DNA of 64,000 nt from Myoxocephalus aenaeus (taxonomy: Eukaryota; Chordata; Actinopteri; Perciformes; Cottidae): positions 5,332,001 through 5,396,000 of the forward strand of contig JBAMJR010000195.1 in NCBI GenBank assembly GCA_038501785.1, written 5' to 3'. The notes below the pieces were generated by a model, which saw only the letters and a list, made by a program, of their open reading frames with translations, was not told where the DNA came from and searched no databases. A program made the translations under genes and the position numbers. Shown piece after piece: positions 12,211 through 24,907 of the stretch (position 1 is its first letter; every line of letters begins with the position of its first letter).

Positions 12211-13830
12211 TAGCCTAGCTTTTACCTTTCGTTACCCGACGCTGCATGAGACGGAGCCCGTGGTGGTGTCCGGGCTATTATTAATCTTGGTGCGGAGATG
12301 TCAGCTGCCTCGGCGGTCGCCTGATGTGCATGCACGATTCGCCTGGCAGAGCTAAGTTCGCGTGGCCACGTTATTGGGGGTGGGTAGGGGGCTCGAGACG
12401 CCGTCATACACATTTAGTAGGCTATGTGTAATAATGTGCAGCGGGCTCCAACGCGTCCGTCCTGCTCACGAACTACACACTCCCTCTACTTCGCATGCAA
12501 ATGCGGGCTACGCCGTGCGCAATGGCCAAAGCTCCGCTGGCCGGTGAACCCCTCACCAAACGTCTTAATGATGCATTAACGCACGCTCACTTATTGAGTA
12601 CATGCAGAGCGCATGGCCGCGGTTGAATACGATGCAGGTACGAGTGACTGCCTTGGCTCCCCGCCGGGGGTCAACACCTAAAACACTTCGCACTTCTTCA
12701 AACTGTATCGCTTTTTTGGGGGGTTTTGTTTATGTATTTCAACCCCGCTGCGTTGTTCTTCGTTGGGCATTAGCACACTAAACTGTGCAAGGCACCGAGC
12801 CTGCGGCACCGGGATTGAGGTCACTGATCCTAAAGCGTAATCCACTATGTCAATTAACCTTTCACCGGTCCGAGATCAGTAGACAAGGTCACCCCTGGGT
12901 GCTGTTCTCGCCGTCTCCACAGCGCGCCGCATTTAAAACCTTCAAACTGAGTTTTTATAGGCCACACATCAGTGTGATGCATTATCAGTGACTAAGACCG
13001 CCGAGGTCCACTAACTCAAGTAGGAGAAGAAAGGTCTGAACCCGGCAGAGAAGGACGGGCTGATTGATGTGGCATTTTACTTTGCCTTCATGACGACAAA
13101 GTGTGGGTTATTTAGAGATAACATGTAGTATTAGTAATTATGTGTTTTATGCTAATACAATGTTAAAGCTTAATATACATATTTAGTAACTTGAATGAAT
13201 CTTCTTTGTTGAAACGTCCCCTTTGAAAACTAAAGTTGTCACACGTTACAGCTTTTGTTGCTCAAGTTTGAAGTTGCTTGAAGAAAATTGTCCACCGGAG
13301 CTGCTATTTGTCATTCAGTGGTATCTAGTCTTTAAAATGTCAAAAGCCAGAGTCATGTTTAAACTTTTACGAGTAACTAAAGTAATGTTGTCTGCATTAA
13401 AACTGGTCTCTTTAATTATTTACAGAGAGTTATCACCAAACTTAAGCGTATGACTTTGTAGGAGTGAGAGACAAGGTGTTGGCTTTACTCTGTCTGTCCT
13501 TCAAGCATTCCTGTTACTGTGACCTTTGGAGTGTGTCATGCAGCGCAAGGGGGAGGGTGCTTGTGCAGCATGCAGAAATATGGATAGATATAGTGGAATA
13601 TGTATTTTAGGAAGCAAAAGCCAGTGTTACGATCAGACGCATGACTTACCTCAGAGGAAACCAAACTGTGGGCACTGTTACGACCCTTTAATAACCTGAT
13701 AACCATATAGGCTGGATGAAATGTTCTGTTGTGACCATTTATATGACAAATGGCCACTGGGAACACACAAAGGGACTTGGCTGCTTGCTTTTTCGGTGAC
13801 GGCACTGAACAACTTTTGCTTGCTTTGCAG

Positions 13831-13935
13831 GTGTCCGGATAAACTGCAGCTTTCAAACCCAAAGCAACAGCACTCCATTGAGATACCACTGGGAGTCATA
13901 CAAATATAGGCTTCAAGCTCCAGCGCAGCAAACAG
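13831..13935 (+). other. esrra: Candidate 5' untranslated exon of esrra
   Basis: A 105-base segment is bounded by a good acceptor (TTGCTTTGCAG) and a good donor (CAG|GTAATG). It has no long open frame and lies between the CpG-rich promoter and the first coding exon. It fits an internal noncoding exon; splicing is inferred from the signals only. Confidence 0.45.
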
Positions 13936-14989
13936 GTAATGTTTTCACCTTTCATGAAATATGTATGCTAGATAATATCTTTTATTTTTAAAGTTCATTC
14001 TTGGATTTGATGGACTTTTAGCTGTCAAAGTCAACGCCCTCCTTTTGAAAACACTCATGGCCATACGAGGGATGTGGAAGGAGAAATGCTTCAAAAACAT
14101 CAGAGAAGGATTTTGATGGTGTTGGCACATCCAAAATACTACAAGTGGCTCAGTGATGGCACAGTGCTTATCGTCCTGTTGCAATCAAGAAACTCACGGG
14201 ACGTGTGGAAAGCATGGGTGATTGCCCTGCAACCCCCCCAAAAAGGATAAACAAAGGACAAGTAGGCTGTAGAGGGGAGAGAGGATTGCTCTCTGCTCAA
14301 CTACTATAAATCAACGTGACAACATCCAGAACCCATGTGCGAGGAGAAAGGAGTCAAGGTATCAGTCTAAAGGGGCCCACATTTATTTTGGGGTATGCTG
14401 AATGTAGCCCGGGAAAAAATAAAAAAGCCTTCTGCAGCAATTTCTGTCCAACCAAATCAAGATGTGTGCCGAACCCGATGTAATAGCCAGGTGCCTGGAA
14501 TTTCCTAATTTGCGAATTAGATGAATCCAACGCATCAGTCGTTCATCGATAGGAATCTCTTTTTGTATTCTGTCAGGTATGTGAGTCAAGACTCCGGATG
14601 GTAGTGAATTCATGTCTGACCTTTCTGCTCAGCTTCATTATAGGCCTGTGTCCAGTTTACAATGAGGACTGCAGGTATTTATCCAAAAGGCACCTCGCAT
14701 CCTCTCTGTTATGGCATTCAAAGCCCATGTGCAAATACACGTCTACTAACATGTAATTCATTTGACAGTTTAACCATGACGAACAGGGATAACAGTGTCA
14801 CACTGTTTACAGGGTGGTCCTTGACCTTAATGTGCTGTAGCTTCAGTATATCCAACCATTATCATCTGCCAGCTGTTAGAGAAAGCCGATTGTAGCCCGG
14901 CCCATCTCAACACACGCACACACGCACACAGACACACACACATACATACATACAACACAAGCTAGCAGGCGCTGGCAGTCTGTAAAACG

Positions 14990-15200
14990 GATTTTCCGTC
15001 CAACCCGTGTCATGATATCACGCCGCGGAGAGACCTTCATGCTGTACTAGTCCCGCTACCAGGTAAGACGCAGCCTAGTCCGCGTTAGAGGGACATAAAT
15101 ACACCCGCCCGGCCAGTCGGGATTAACGCTAGCCGCTACTAGCTTAGTTAGCCACGAGCTAACCTGCGGTCTTCACAATGTGTTTAAGCTAATGCTAACG
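14990..15200 (+). promoter_or_regulatory. esrra: Candidate alternative esrra promoter
   Basis: A second CpG-rich patch contains a strong donor (CCAG|GTAAGACG) at 15062/15063 and a dense group of GCTAGC, GCTAAC and TTAGC words at 15127-15200. It could be an alternative first exon for esrra. A (CA)n tract lies just upstream at about 14912-14956. No transcript evidence is available here. Confidence 0.35.
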
Positions 15201-18200
15201 CTGCTTCCAAACACGCTACTGTGTTCGTTTACTGAACACACACGACACGTTTCTGTGGCGACACGTTGCCGTTTGACCTGCTCGACGAGACGGATATGAA
15301 TCACATAGTTGGCTTTTGGACATTTTCTGTACTCGGATCGTTCTGTTCCTCTTTTTTTTGTTGCCAAAAAGGAGATGCAGAACTGGCCGGTGCACATGGT
15401 AGAGTTGTACTTGTTGGTCTGCTTTTGAACTGAAACCCCGTGATTTTCTGGGCTCGTGTCCCCGAGCTGTTGTTGCTAGATGATCCAGACACTGAGCCTG
15501 TACACTCAGCCCGGGTAAACTCAACTTTAAACGGGCAGAGTTTGCAGTGTGTGTGCCCCCCCCCCCCTTGGTGCTGCTTGCCAAACAACCAGCACTACAA
15601 TCAAGTCCAGAGGGGGCAAACTCCAAAGAGGAGACTGTCAGCCACTCCAGGATTGGATTATCAGCTGGAGCAATAAATATGATAAAGGCACACTTGGCAT
15701 GAAATGGCTGATATCTGGAGTACGTTATGCGTTCCTGGATGTATACAAAGTTTTATCTGCAGCCATCCTTTACTGTATTGCATCGTATGGTGTATATGAA
15801 AAGCACGTATACACTCTGTGAGATGTTGTTGGCATATTACATAGTATCAATGCAAAGAGAGCCTCCTCCCTGTCTGTTTCTTCCTCACTGGGCCTTTCAC
15901 CCAGTTTTATATGCGTGATATAAAAAACAAAACTTTGATCCCCTTCAAATCACATTTCACGTTCATGATCTGACTGAACGACGAGGGAAACGCATTTAAC
16001 AGGTACATTAGAAGTTGTATGTTCATGCAGTAAAAGCACCACAAAAAAGTCACGTCCAATAAATGCACGCTGTGATGAAAAGTGTGTCTGAATGTTAAGT
16101 TGTCCGTAGAGGCCTGGTCTTATAAATGTCTATACATGAGTAATACAACACATATTCAGAGCAGATTGGCATGGACAGATAACATGCACCCCAGGTCAGG
16201 ACTGAGCTCTTATTGATTATAGGCCATAAACACACAGATCGATTGACACACAGACACGGTTCAAATGTTTTAAAACGGCATGCAAGTAAAACTACTTTGA
16301 TATCTACTCTATACAGTATGTACCGTACGCCAAACACCTGTACTTTTATGTAATTGTGTCAGTAACCCAAAACGACTGAACATACAACCACGTGTAATGT
16401 TGTCGTTGTGGGCAGGGTGAGGGATTGGAGCATTGAACCGATAAGCAATGCATTTTAAATATTGCACCACTTTGAAAACATACAGGCTGCAACTGGATTA
16501 TCAGCCTCGCTGATAATCGAGAGGAAATGGGTTGGTAATAGCAGTCTATTGGCAGCATGTACACATGAGAAAATCACAAGTCTCTTTCGGTTCTTGAATG
16601 GATTACAGCTATTTAGGCTGCAGAGATCGTCCTCGCACAATGATCTATTAGATTGGAACAAGAGCACAATCGTCGGAGTATGGCTGCGCATTAATGTATC
16701 CGCTGATGAGTTGAAGCCCGGGGACACATTACAACTCATGCCCCGTTGTTCATCCCCTTTTTTCTGATCCCTGTTGACGGGGCCAATTTAACAACAGCGT
16801 AATCTACATTTCTATCATCATTTGCTAATTTCCGACCAATAATGAAACATGTACAAGTACTGACTTGGTCCCTTCACACGGGGGTGAGCACAGACACGGT
16901 AAACCTATTTGAATTAATTATCATAGTTCGGGGCACGGCAGAGTGGTGGTCCCTTTGCTCACAAAGTATATTCAAATATTTAGACCACTTAAAGGCAGGA
17001 AACCAGCTGATACAGAGGCCTATTTGATGTTACTACATTATACTGTATGTCAAAGAGGTCAGATTCTTAAGCGGTCTTATTTATAAATGATGCAATGTAT
17101 GATTGCCATTAAGATAACTGAGATTTGACATTAGAAGTAAGTTACTGGAAGGTCAATCGCAGCTTAAAAGCATGAAACAAAATGACTCTTGCCGTTCTGA
17201 CTCATTCACATCGGCCATTCAGGCCTTGCATTTGGTCCACAAGGTCCATTGTTCATTCACTTAAGAAATTAAATATCTTCTTTTAATAGCCATAATGTTA
17301 TCATTTCTCCCAAAGTATAGCTTTTGGCAGCATTTTTAATACATTTAATTAAATCATAAAACTGCCCATTCGATTTTCACATTTGTGGCAATTTTGACCT
17401 TCGATACTCCGCTGAAACAGAGCAGTAGTGTGTGTGAGAGTAAATATGTGTGTTTAAAAAAAAAGAAGTATTTTCATCAAATATAAGTATGTTTGTTGTT
17501 GTCACTCCTGATATTGAGGTAATAGAATTGCAATGGATTTTCTGATTTATTATCGGTGATCGTAAAGTGGCTATTTTGGACGCTTCTTCTGTCCTTTGCA
17601 GTGCTGAATTTGTGGCACATATCTTTTTTCAAAGAATGTATGGTTGATATATAAATTCACTGTAATCTTAGACTCGTGAGTCTTCTCGTGTGACGTATTA
17701 ACAATGCCTGTCTCTGTATTTAAATTGAGAACTATAGACAGCCCTTGGCAGCCAAGCAGATTGCCGCAGTACTCTTGCTGCCTTATAAGTTATGTGTCTG
17801 AATAGAGAAGAGCGGTCACTGTTTATGAGCAGAGCGACCTTCATCCAGTCACCTTGGCTATTTTCATGTCTGGAAATGTCACAGACAAAGACTCCACACC
17901 GCGGGGATGATTTGAGGACTGTAGAGTTATATTTTAAGCGTGAAAGGGTCTGGTTCGGTGAACCTAAGGTGTTTTTGACGCCTTCAAAAACCTAACTGAG
18001 CAAAAAAAGAAGAGAAAGAGGCGCAGACAACTCAGGAAATAAGTGCTGCTGAAGAACAAGAGAAGGAACAAGCTGGCCGTTTGTCACGTTAGAATGCTGA
18101 TAATGCAAAATCCGGGTGCTTTTCACAGTCCATGAAAAAAACTGACGTGAGCTTAATGTGACATAACCACAGCTGACTTGGTTGCTAGTCACTGGGGTCA

Positions 18201-18531
18201 GTGTAGTGTATGTTGGGCTGTAAAGGATTTTAGACGTTTGTCTAAATGCACAGGTACATTAAGGCAACAATTACACTGCAGCTCTTCAGTCCCACTTCTA
18301 AGTCTCGCCTGTATCCATTTTGCTTTTTGTCTGCCTGTTTCCTCTGATTCCTGTGTTTACTCTCAGACTATTACATATGAATACACTAAAGAGCAAACAG
18401 TAATTTATCAGTAATGGTTTGTAAATAAAACATTTTTACCAGGTGACTTGAAGGTCTTTTCAAAGACAAAGGTGAGAGGTAAAATGTTTATGCCTTTTAT
18501 TTAACTGATGTTTATTTTTTCCACCCTGTAG
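15063..18531 (+). other. esrra: Intronic sequence upstream of esrra coding exon 1
   Basis: About 3.5 kb, mostly AT-rich, with a C12 homopolymer at about 15556-15567. No exon or RNA gene was recognised. It ends in the acceptor TTTTTTCCACCCTGTAG that precedes the first coding exon. Confidence 0.5.
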
Positions 18532-18536
18532 ACATC

Positions 18537-21500
18537 ATGTCTTCCCGGGATCGTCGGACAGACGTCTACATAAAGGCAGAACCGAGCAGTCCAGAGGGAG
18601 GTGGCGGAGGTCGGAACAGCCCCGGCGGGGCCTCCTCAGACTCCTCTCACAGTGGAGGTGGAGGCGTCAGAGGAGACGGCGTTAAGCGGTACTCCCCGCC
18701 ACTCTACACACCGGCACTGCGTTGCCACTTCAAAGACGAGGGTGGGGACGGCGCGGAGGAGGGCTCCACTGGAAATGGAGCGGGGCGATGCAAGTACGCC
18801 CTGAGCACGTTGCCGAAGAGGCTGTGTTTAGTGTGCGGGGATGTGGCCTCTGGTTACCACTACGGCGTGGCGTCATGTGAGGCCTGCAAAGCCTTCTTCA
18901 AGAGAACCATCCAAGGTGTGTGTGTTGCGGTGACGTTTACGCGTCGGCATGGCAGAACAAGCAGTGAACAATTCATGTTAAATGTGAAGTCTTGTTAAAT
19001 TGTGGGCCCTGTATGTAAGCATTCTCTAAGGGCCCCTCCCTGCCTCCATAGATATTCATTCTAGTATCTTTGTGTGCCCTCCACACACGAGGGCCCACGG
19101 ATTATATTCTAGTATTCCATGAAATGCTTTCATTTAACCTTCAGCCATAAGAGCACACTAAGAGCACATTGTTAAAACTATTACAGTAAATAGATCAGAT
19201 ATTGAATTTGTATTTTATCCCAGTCAATAGAAAGTTCCTCTCATATTTTTTTAAATACCTTACTTGTATTTGTGACCCCATACATATTGTAGAGAAAACA
19301 GGATGTAAAATTTAAGAAGTTTTCAAATGCTCATTCGTATTCGCATTATTTAATCATGTTCTTAATGGTAAATTGACCGTTTCCCGTTCTTCCATAAAGG
19401 TAACATTGAATACAGCTGTCCAGCATCGAATGAGTGTGAGATCACCAAGAGGCGCAGGAAGGCTTGTCAAGCATGCCGCTTCACCAAGTGCCTCAAAGTA
19501 GGCATGCTGAAAGAGGGTGAGTGTTTGTGGTCTGCAGAAGCTCTGGAGCCACTCTTTGATATTATGTCCTAAGGGCCTTTTTAAATGCGTGATATGTTTA
19601 TTCTGTGTTTTCCCAACGCAGGAGTTCGTCTTGACAGAGTCAGAGGTGGAAGGCAGAAGTACAAAAGACGCCCAGAAGTGGAGAATGCAACATACCAGAG
19701 TGCCCCTCTACCACTGACAAAGGAGAATGAAAAAGGTGTTGTTTATACTCCTGTCTTGTCATTAGTGTTTTGTTCTACAACAGGCAGCCTTGTTTAATAC
19801 AATTTGTATTCTAAATAACTGCTTTTATCAACTGTCCTTTGACTGTGTGCTGGCACGCTACACGACGCTACCAACAGAAGCAATGTCCTGGCAATTAACA
19901 ACACAGTAATCACAGACAATCTCATCTAAGCTCGGGGTAATCGGCAACACTTGAGTTGGGACGTCCCTCCTGTGTTCTTCTGATTCAGAAGTAGAGAAAG
20001 AGAGTCCATCTGTTCAGAGTCTAACCTTTTTTTTTATTCCTCTGCGCCGGCGACAGCTTTGGCTCGAGGCATTATGTTTTGACTTGTCCGTCCATCCGTC
20101 ACCGTCCCGTTCCTGTGAACGCAATAGATCAGGAACACCTCCAGGGAATGTCTTCAAGTTTGGCACAAGCTTCCACTTGGACTCGAGAATAAACCGATTG
20201 GCTCTTGGGGGTCAAAGGGCGAAGGCACCGCGACCTCACGCCAGTCTCATTCTCGCGAAAGCGATATCTCAGGAACGCCTGGAGGGAATTTCTCAAAATT
20301 TGGCACAAACTTCCGCTTGGACTCAAGGATGAACTGGTTCGCTTTTGGAGGTCAGAGGTCCAAGACATTGTGACCTCCTTTCTGTCCTATTCTTGTGAAC
20401 ACGATTATCTCAAAAACGCCTTTAGGGAACTTCTTCCAATTTGGCACTAACGTCCACTTGAAGGTCAAGGATGAATGTATTACAATTTGGTGGTCAAAGT
20501 TCACTTTAAAAATAAAAATAAAAAGAATAAAAAAGCTAATTATTACAATTGAACACACATGTTGAACAGGGTAAAATGACCAAGTGATGAGATTTTGGAC
20601 AGATATAGATGTAAACTGAAACCAGTTGGTTGGCGGCGGCATACAAGGCAGTTTTTTTTTTAAACTTGAGGGGGTCAGAGTGTTCCTCCCAAAAATCTGA
20701 GACATGCCGGGTGGGTGAAACGTGCCCAGAGCATACAAGCAACACATGAAACACTGAGAAAACGGCGCCCTCTACTGCCAAGAAAGTGGTTCAAATATTT
20801 GGTTTTGGTATAGTAAGCACTAGTGCAGCTTTTGTGTATCTGTATGTTTATTATTGTACACTTCACTTTAAAAAAAAATCTGTACATCATATTAATCCCT
20901 TGTTTTGTGTCTATTTTGGGACATAGGTTCCTCCAACATCATTGTGTCCCACCTTCTAGTGGCGGAGCCAGAAAAGTTATTTGCCATGCCGGACCCTCTG
21001 CAGCCGGACACCGCCCAGCGCACGCTCACCACCCTGTGTGACCTTGCTGACCGGGAGCTGGTTGTCATCATTGGCTGGGCCAAACACATTCCCGGTAAGA
21101 GACGCTCCGAGTGTAGAATAGGGGAGGAGAACATTCGCCAGGCAGAAATATGCTGTTTTTTGGGTGAAAAATGATAAACACACTGCTGGTTTGACAGGAC
21201 ACCATTTTTTATATCAATCCTTCCACTCCAACCCCTGCACAATTGCAACAACATGCACTACAGAAGAGAGAGAAAAATACATGTATACAAATATATTATT
21301 ATAATATACACAATCCAAATAAATAAGAAATACATTTATATAAAAGAAAAGAAATAGATAATTAAAAAAATCAACTCGTTCATATTTAGCCATGGAGTTA
21401 AATGTATTCATATCGATCAGGGGCCTCCCACAGGCCGATGATATGGCGTTAAAGCATGAGCAGTCAGGAGGGAGGGAGAACAGATAAGCCATTAAAATAG

Positions 21501-24082
21501 TAGACAAAGGGGTTGCCGCTTTTTCAGAAAGCGTTCGGGAGACCCTCTTAGTTTGAGCTTGATCTTTTCTAAATGCAGAATTCTGGACTGAACACGGGCA
21601 CCCCAAAAATGCCCGGTAACAGTTTTGGGAAGGACCGGAACATATGTGAAAGGTCTGCCTGTAGACTGCAATCACATTTGGCATTGCACTCAGGGTCAAT
21701 TTCATGCAGTTTGGATTTACTGAAGTAGGATCTCTGCACCACCTTTAGCTGGATCAAACTGAGTCGAGCACATGAAGATGAAGGTGTCTAATGCCACCTC
21801 CCACCAGTCCTCTGGCAGTTCCATTCCCAGTTCCACCTCCCACCTGGATTTTGATTTGTTGTCGCTGTTCAAAGACATGGTTTTGAGATACTTTTCAGTT
21901 ATAAGCCCCCCTCTGAGTAGGAGATAGCTTAATAGCTTAAAAAGGACCCCCCATAGGGATTATTGAGGGGGCCTGAGAAAGGAATCAAACTTTGTATGTG
22001 CAAAGTGACGGACCTGAAGATAGCGGATCCGATTTGATTGGAATGTGGCAGATTAAGTTTAAAATATGAGTCAGAGGTAGAGGTCAAAGAGGTCTTTAAA
22101 ACAATTTATAATCCTGACTTTTATATAACGAGCCTGTTTGGACCTGATTCTGATGGCTGAACAGCCCAATTGATGGGGCCAACAAAACAAATGGGGAAAA
22201 CAAAATGTCTGCTGACTGATGAACCGATGCTGTGCTTGACTGCATTACAAGCTAGAGTTGGTTCACCAGCCCCCTACAGCATGTCGCCCATTATCTGGCC
22301 CCTATGAAGACATGGGACCGGTGCTCCCTGTGTTAGCATTTGAACCTATTGCCAGTCATTTAAATGTCCCTCTCTCTCTCTCTCTCTGTCTATTCCTCTG
22401 CAGGCTTCCTGTCGCTGTCCCTTGCAGACCAGATGTCCGTGCTGCAGTCAGTGTGGCTGGAGGTGCTGGTGCTGGGCGTAGCGTACCGCTCGCTCAGCTG
22501 CGAGGACGAGGTGGTGTTCGCAGAGGATTTCGTCCTTGATGAGGAGATGTCACGTGTTGCTGGACTGACGGAGCTAAACGCCGCAATAAGTCAACTTGCT
22601 CGCCGCTTCCGGGCACTAAACGTGGACCGGGAGGAATTTGTCATGCTTAAAGCCATCGCACTCACTAACTCAGGTACTTTACACTTGTGTAGTTGAAGAG
22701 GCATGCAGACAAATAGATTGTCCTCAATATTCTGGCAGAGCAGCATTCACTTGCATCTTATATAACTAGTATCAAGCTAAGGCGTATAGGACTTTTAATT
22801 ATGGTGTGCGTTTTCATATCACTTGTAATGAGACCAAACTGAAACTACCTAAGTTGTATTTCTAGTTGTATTATTGATCATATAACCTGCAGCCGTTTTA
22901 TAGTGGAGGCACCTTGCCTGAAATTAAGAGTAACTGAAATTATTAAATTTTTCTGAAATATAATTTTCAGTGCTCACTACTCAGCTAACACACTTCTTGG
23001 GAAACCTTGCACATGACTAAGTGGAATAATAATAGCGTGCATGGAAAAAACTGCACTCGGTTTCCAGTTTATTAGGTAGTTTATAGCTAAATCTAATTAT
23101 CGCCACGAAGGTTTTAATGTTCATGTTTTGTTGGAACTGTTTAAACTTTATGATCCATTTGGAAGCTACCGTTTGTGGTGCTGCTGAATTGTATTGTGTT
23201 ACACAGAGAGGCGTTTCTAATATTCAGTACTCCCACATTGATATAATCTCCGCAAAACGCAATGCAGTTCAACAGCAACACAAACCGCAGCCATCAAAAT
23301 GATCAAAAGGTTTAATTAACGTTTAATTAAAGCAGTAGATTAGCAGGAAGGGGTGAAGACGATGTCCGTTCTTCCGATTTTTGATGGGGTTATGTGCATG
23401 TCAGCAGCCAAAGGCCCATGACAACATGAGAGAACTCTCTCATAGCCAGTGGCAGTGCAGCGAATCATTTTTATTATTTTTCAGTTCTTAGGCAAAGACC
23501 TCTACAAAATGAAAAAAAGTCTTCTAGTCTTTAGCAAGCAGATGTGCCATTGCAGAACTATACCGGATAGAGTAGAAGATTGTGTAATAGTTGTTGCAAG
23601 GTTATATGTTTCACCTTTCTGTAGCTTTCCCCATAAAGATTGACTCAAGATTACTGTCAACAGAAGATCGTGTAGCATGCCCTGCTTGCACCACACATGC
23701 ACTGTTTGTGTTGTAAATAAAAGCGACCATTAGTTTGTATTTGTGGTACGTCAACACACTCTTTCTTTCTGAGAGAATGTAAACACCCTACTCGATGCCT
23801 TACCATGTGCCCCCTGCTGTTCTGTTAGACTCTGTTTACATCGAGGACATGGAGGCTGTGCAGAAGCTGCGGGACCTCCTCCACCAGGCCCTGCTGGAGC
23901 TGGAATGTCAGCGGCGCCCAGACGAGTCCCAGCGGGCAGGACGCCTCCTTTTAACGTTGCCTCTCCTCCGACAGACTGCTGGTCGTGCTCTTTCCACCTT
24001 CTACAGCATCAAGACCCGCGGTGGTGTCCCCATGCACAAACTATTCCTGGAGATGCTGGAAGCCATGATGGACTCTCCCTAG
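18537..24082 (+). CDS. esrra: Estrogen-related receptor alpha (NR3B1)
   Basis: The product is an orphan nuclear receptor that binds TNAAGGTCA elements and drives mitochondrial and energy-metabolism genes with PGC-1 coactivators. Six coding exons join in phase: 18537-18915, 19400-19516, 19622-19735, 20927-21094, 22404-22673 and 23829-24082, giving 433 residues (human 423). Residues 12-19 (IKAEPSSP) form a phospho-sumoyl motif. The two-finger DNA-binding domain starts at Cys97, has the P-box EACKAF, and is followed by the RGGRQKYKRR extension. The ligand-binding domain runs from about 207 to the end and closes with the AF-2 helix LFLEMLEAMMD, which is alpha-type (the gamma form ends in EAKV). 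Position 244 is Ala, as in ERR-beta and gamma, where mammalian ERR-alpha has Phe. kcnk4 and prdx5 as neighbours support the alpha assignment. Confidence 0.93.
20085..20505 (+). repeat. Degenerate ~140-bp tandem repeat in esrra intron 3
   Basis: Three diverged units repeat the order CAGGAACRCC, AGGGAATTTCTTC, TTGGCACAAACTTCC, then a GGTCA-rich end. The TGGCAC word occurs at 20161, 20301 and 20442, a spacing of 140-141 bases. The units contain nuclear-receptor half-sites: a DR1-like pair at 20349-20361, TGAAGGTCA at 20459-20467 and TGGTCAAAGTTCA at 20491-20503. Confidence 0.7.
21380..22150 (-). mobile_element. L1-type LINE ORF2 relic in esrra intron 4
   Basis: In minus-strand translation, broken by frameshifts and stops, there are pieces typical of the carboxy-terminal part of L1/Tx1-group ORF2. 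Examples are IRYLQVRHFAHTKF, then KLHEIDPECNAKCD, then a HMFRSFPKL-like block followed by FWG in another frame. The order fits that family. There is no intact frame, so the copy is dead. It lies opposite to the host gene. Exact ends are not resolved. Confidence 0.6.
22364..22390 (+). repeat. Pyrimidine (CT)n tract at esrra exon 5 acceptor
   Basis: A short (CT)n run directly precedes the acceptor of esrra exon 5 and acts as an extended polypyrimidine tract. Confidence 0.7.
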
Positions 24083-24267
24083 AGCAGAACGCCGCAGTGA
24101 ATAGGATGCAGAGAAAGACCCAATGGCGATCTAGTCTTCAAGAGTGGATGAGTGGTTTGTGAGAAAGGAAAGATTTTATTAGAGAATTCATAATGGGGAA
24201 AATGGTCCTTTCCCCCTTTTTTCCATAGGCTACACACGAAGAAAGGAAAATAATGTGAGAAAATAAA
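24083..24267 (+). other. esrra: esrra 3' untranslated region (minimal)
   Basis: The nearest poly(A) hexamer after the TAG stop is AATAAA at 24262-24267. Longer forms using later hexamers, for example near 25690, cannot be excluded. Confidence 0.5.
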
Positions 24268-24701
24268 AAGCTCATGCATTCATGTCCCTAAGCGGGAAGT
24301 GGTTATTTGCAGTAAGACTTCGGTAAAAGGCTCCCAGAGGGATAACATTTAACACGAATGGCAGAATACTTCTCAGTTTCAACCATTTTCCTGGTGAGTT
24401 CCATCACAGCATTGATCTGCAGTTGCATAACCGCTGAAGAACAACATTTAGGTACCCAAGAACAGACTGACAACGTGTGGCTTTTGAACTTTTTAAAACA
24501 ACACCTACTCATGAAAGTCATAAAAACGTACCCGGCGAAAGACAGATTAACACGCACATGGAGTGCTTGTATTTACTATAGTTTAGTGTGCCGCTGTTGG
24601 CAAAATTCATAGGAACTACTTGCAATATGTTAAAAGCAATATAACGACTCGATTGTTGTCTGTCACATTTCAAATGTGGATAAAAGGGTGAGACATCTAG
24701 T

Positions 24702-24724
24702 TGTGTGTGTGTGTGTGTGTGTGT
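24702..24724. repeat. (GT)n microsatellite
   Basis: A perfect GT dinucleotide run. Confidence 0.95.
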
Positions 24725-24737
24725 GAGTGTATATATC

Positions 24738-24907
24738 CGTAGTTCTCCACTCTCAGGACCCCAAGTGCTGATTTCTGAAATTACCGCTGCTAGTAGAGAG
24801 GGGTTTGGGTCTGGGATGAGTAGATTTAAAACACTAGCAAGAGGACAAAAAAACTAAAAAACATCAGCACTTTTGGGGTTAAACATCGGAGTTGGGAACC
24901 ACTGATG
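24738..24907. mobile_element. Palindromic hAT-like MITE
   Basis: The left arm (AGTTCTCCACTCTCAGGACC then CCAAGTGCTGA) is an imperfect inverted copy of the right arm (complement reads TGGTTCCCAACTCC then ACCCCAAAAGTGCTGA). The GGTTCCCAAC end is typical of hAT-related short elements in fish. No clean target duplication was identified. Confidence 0.5.
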
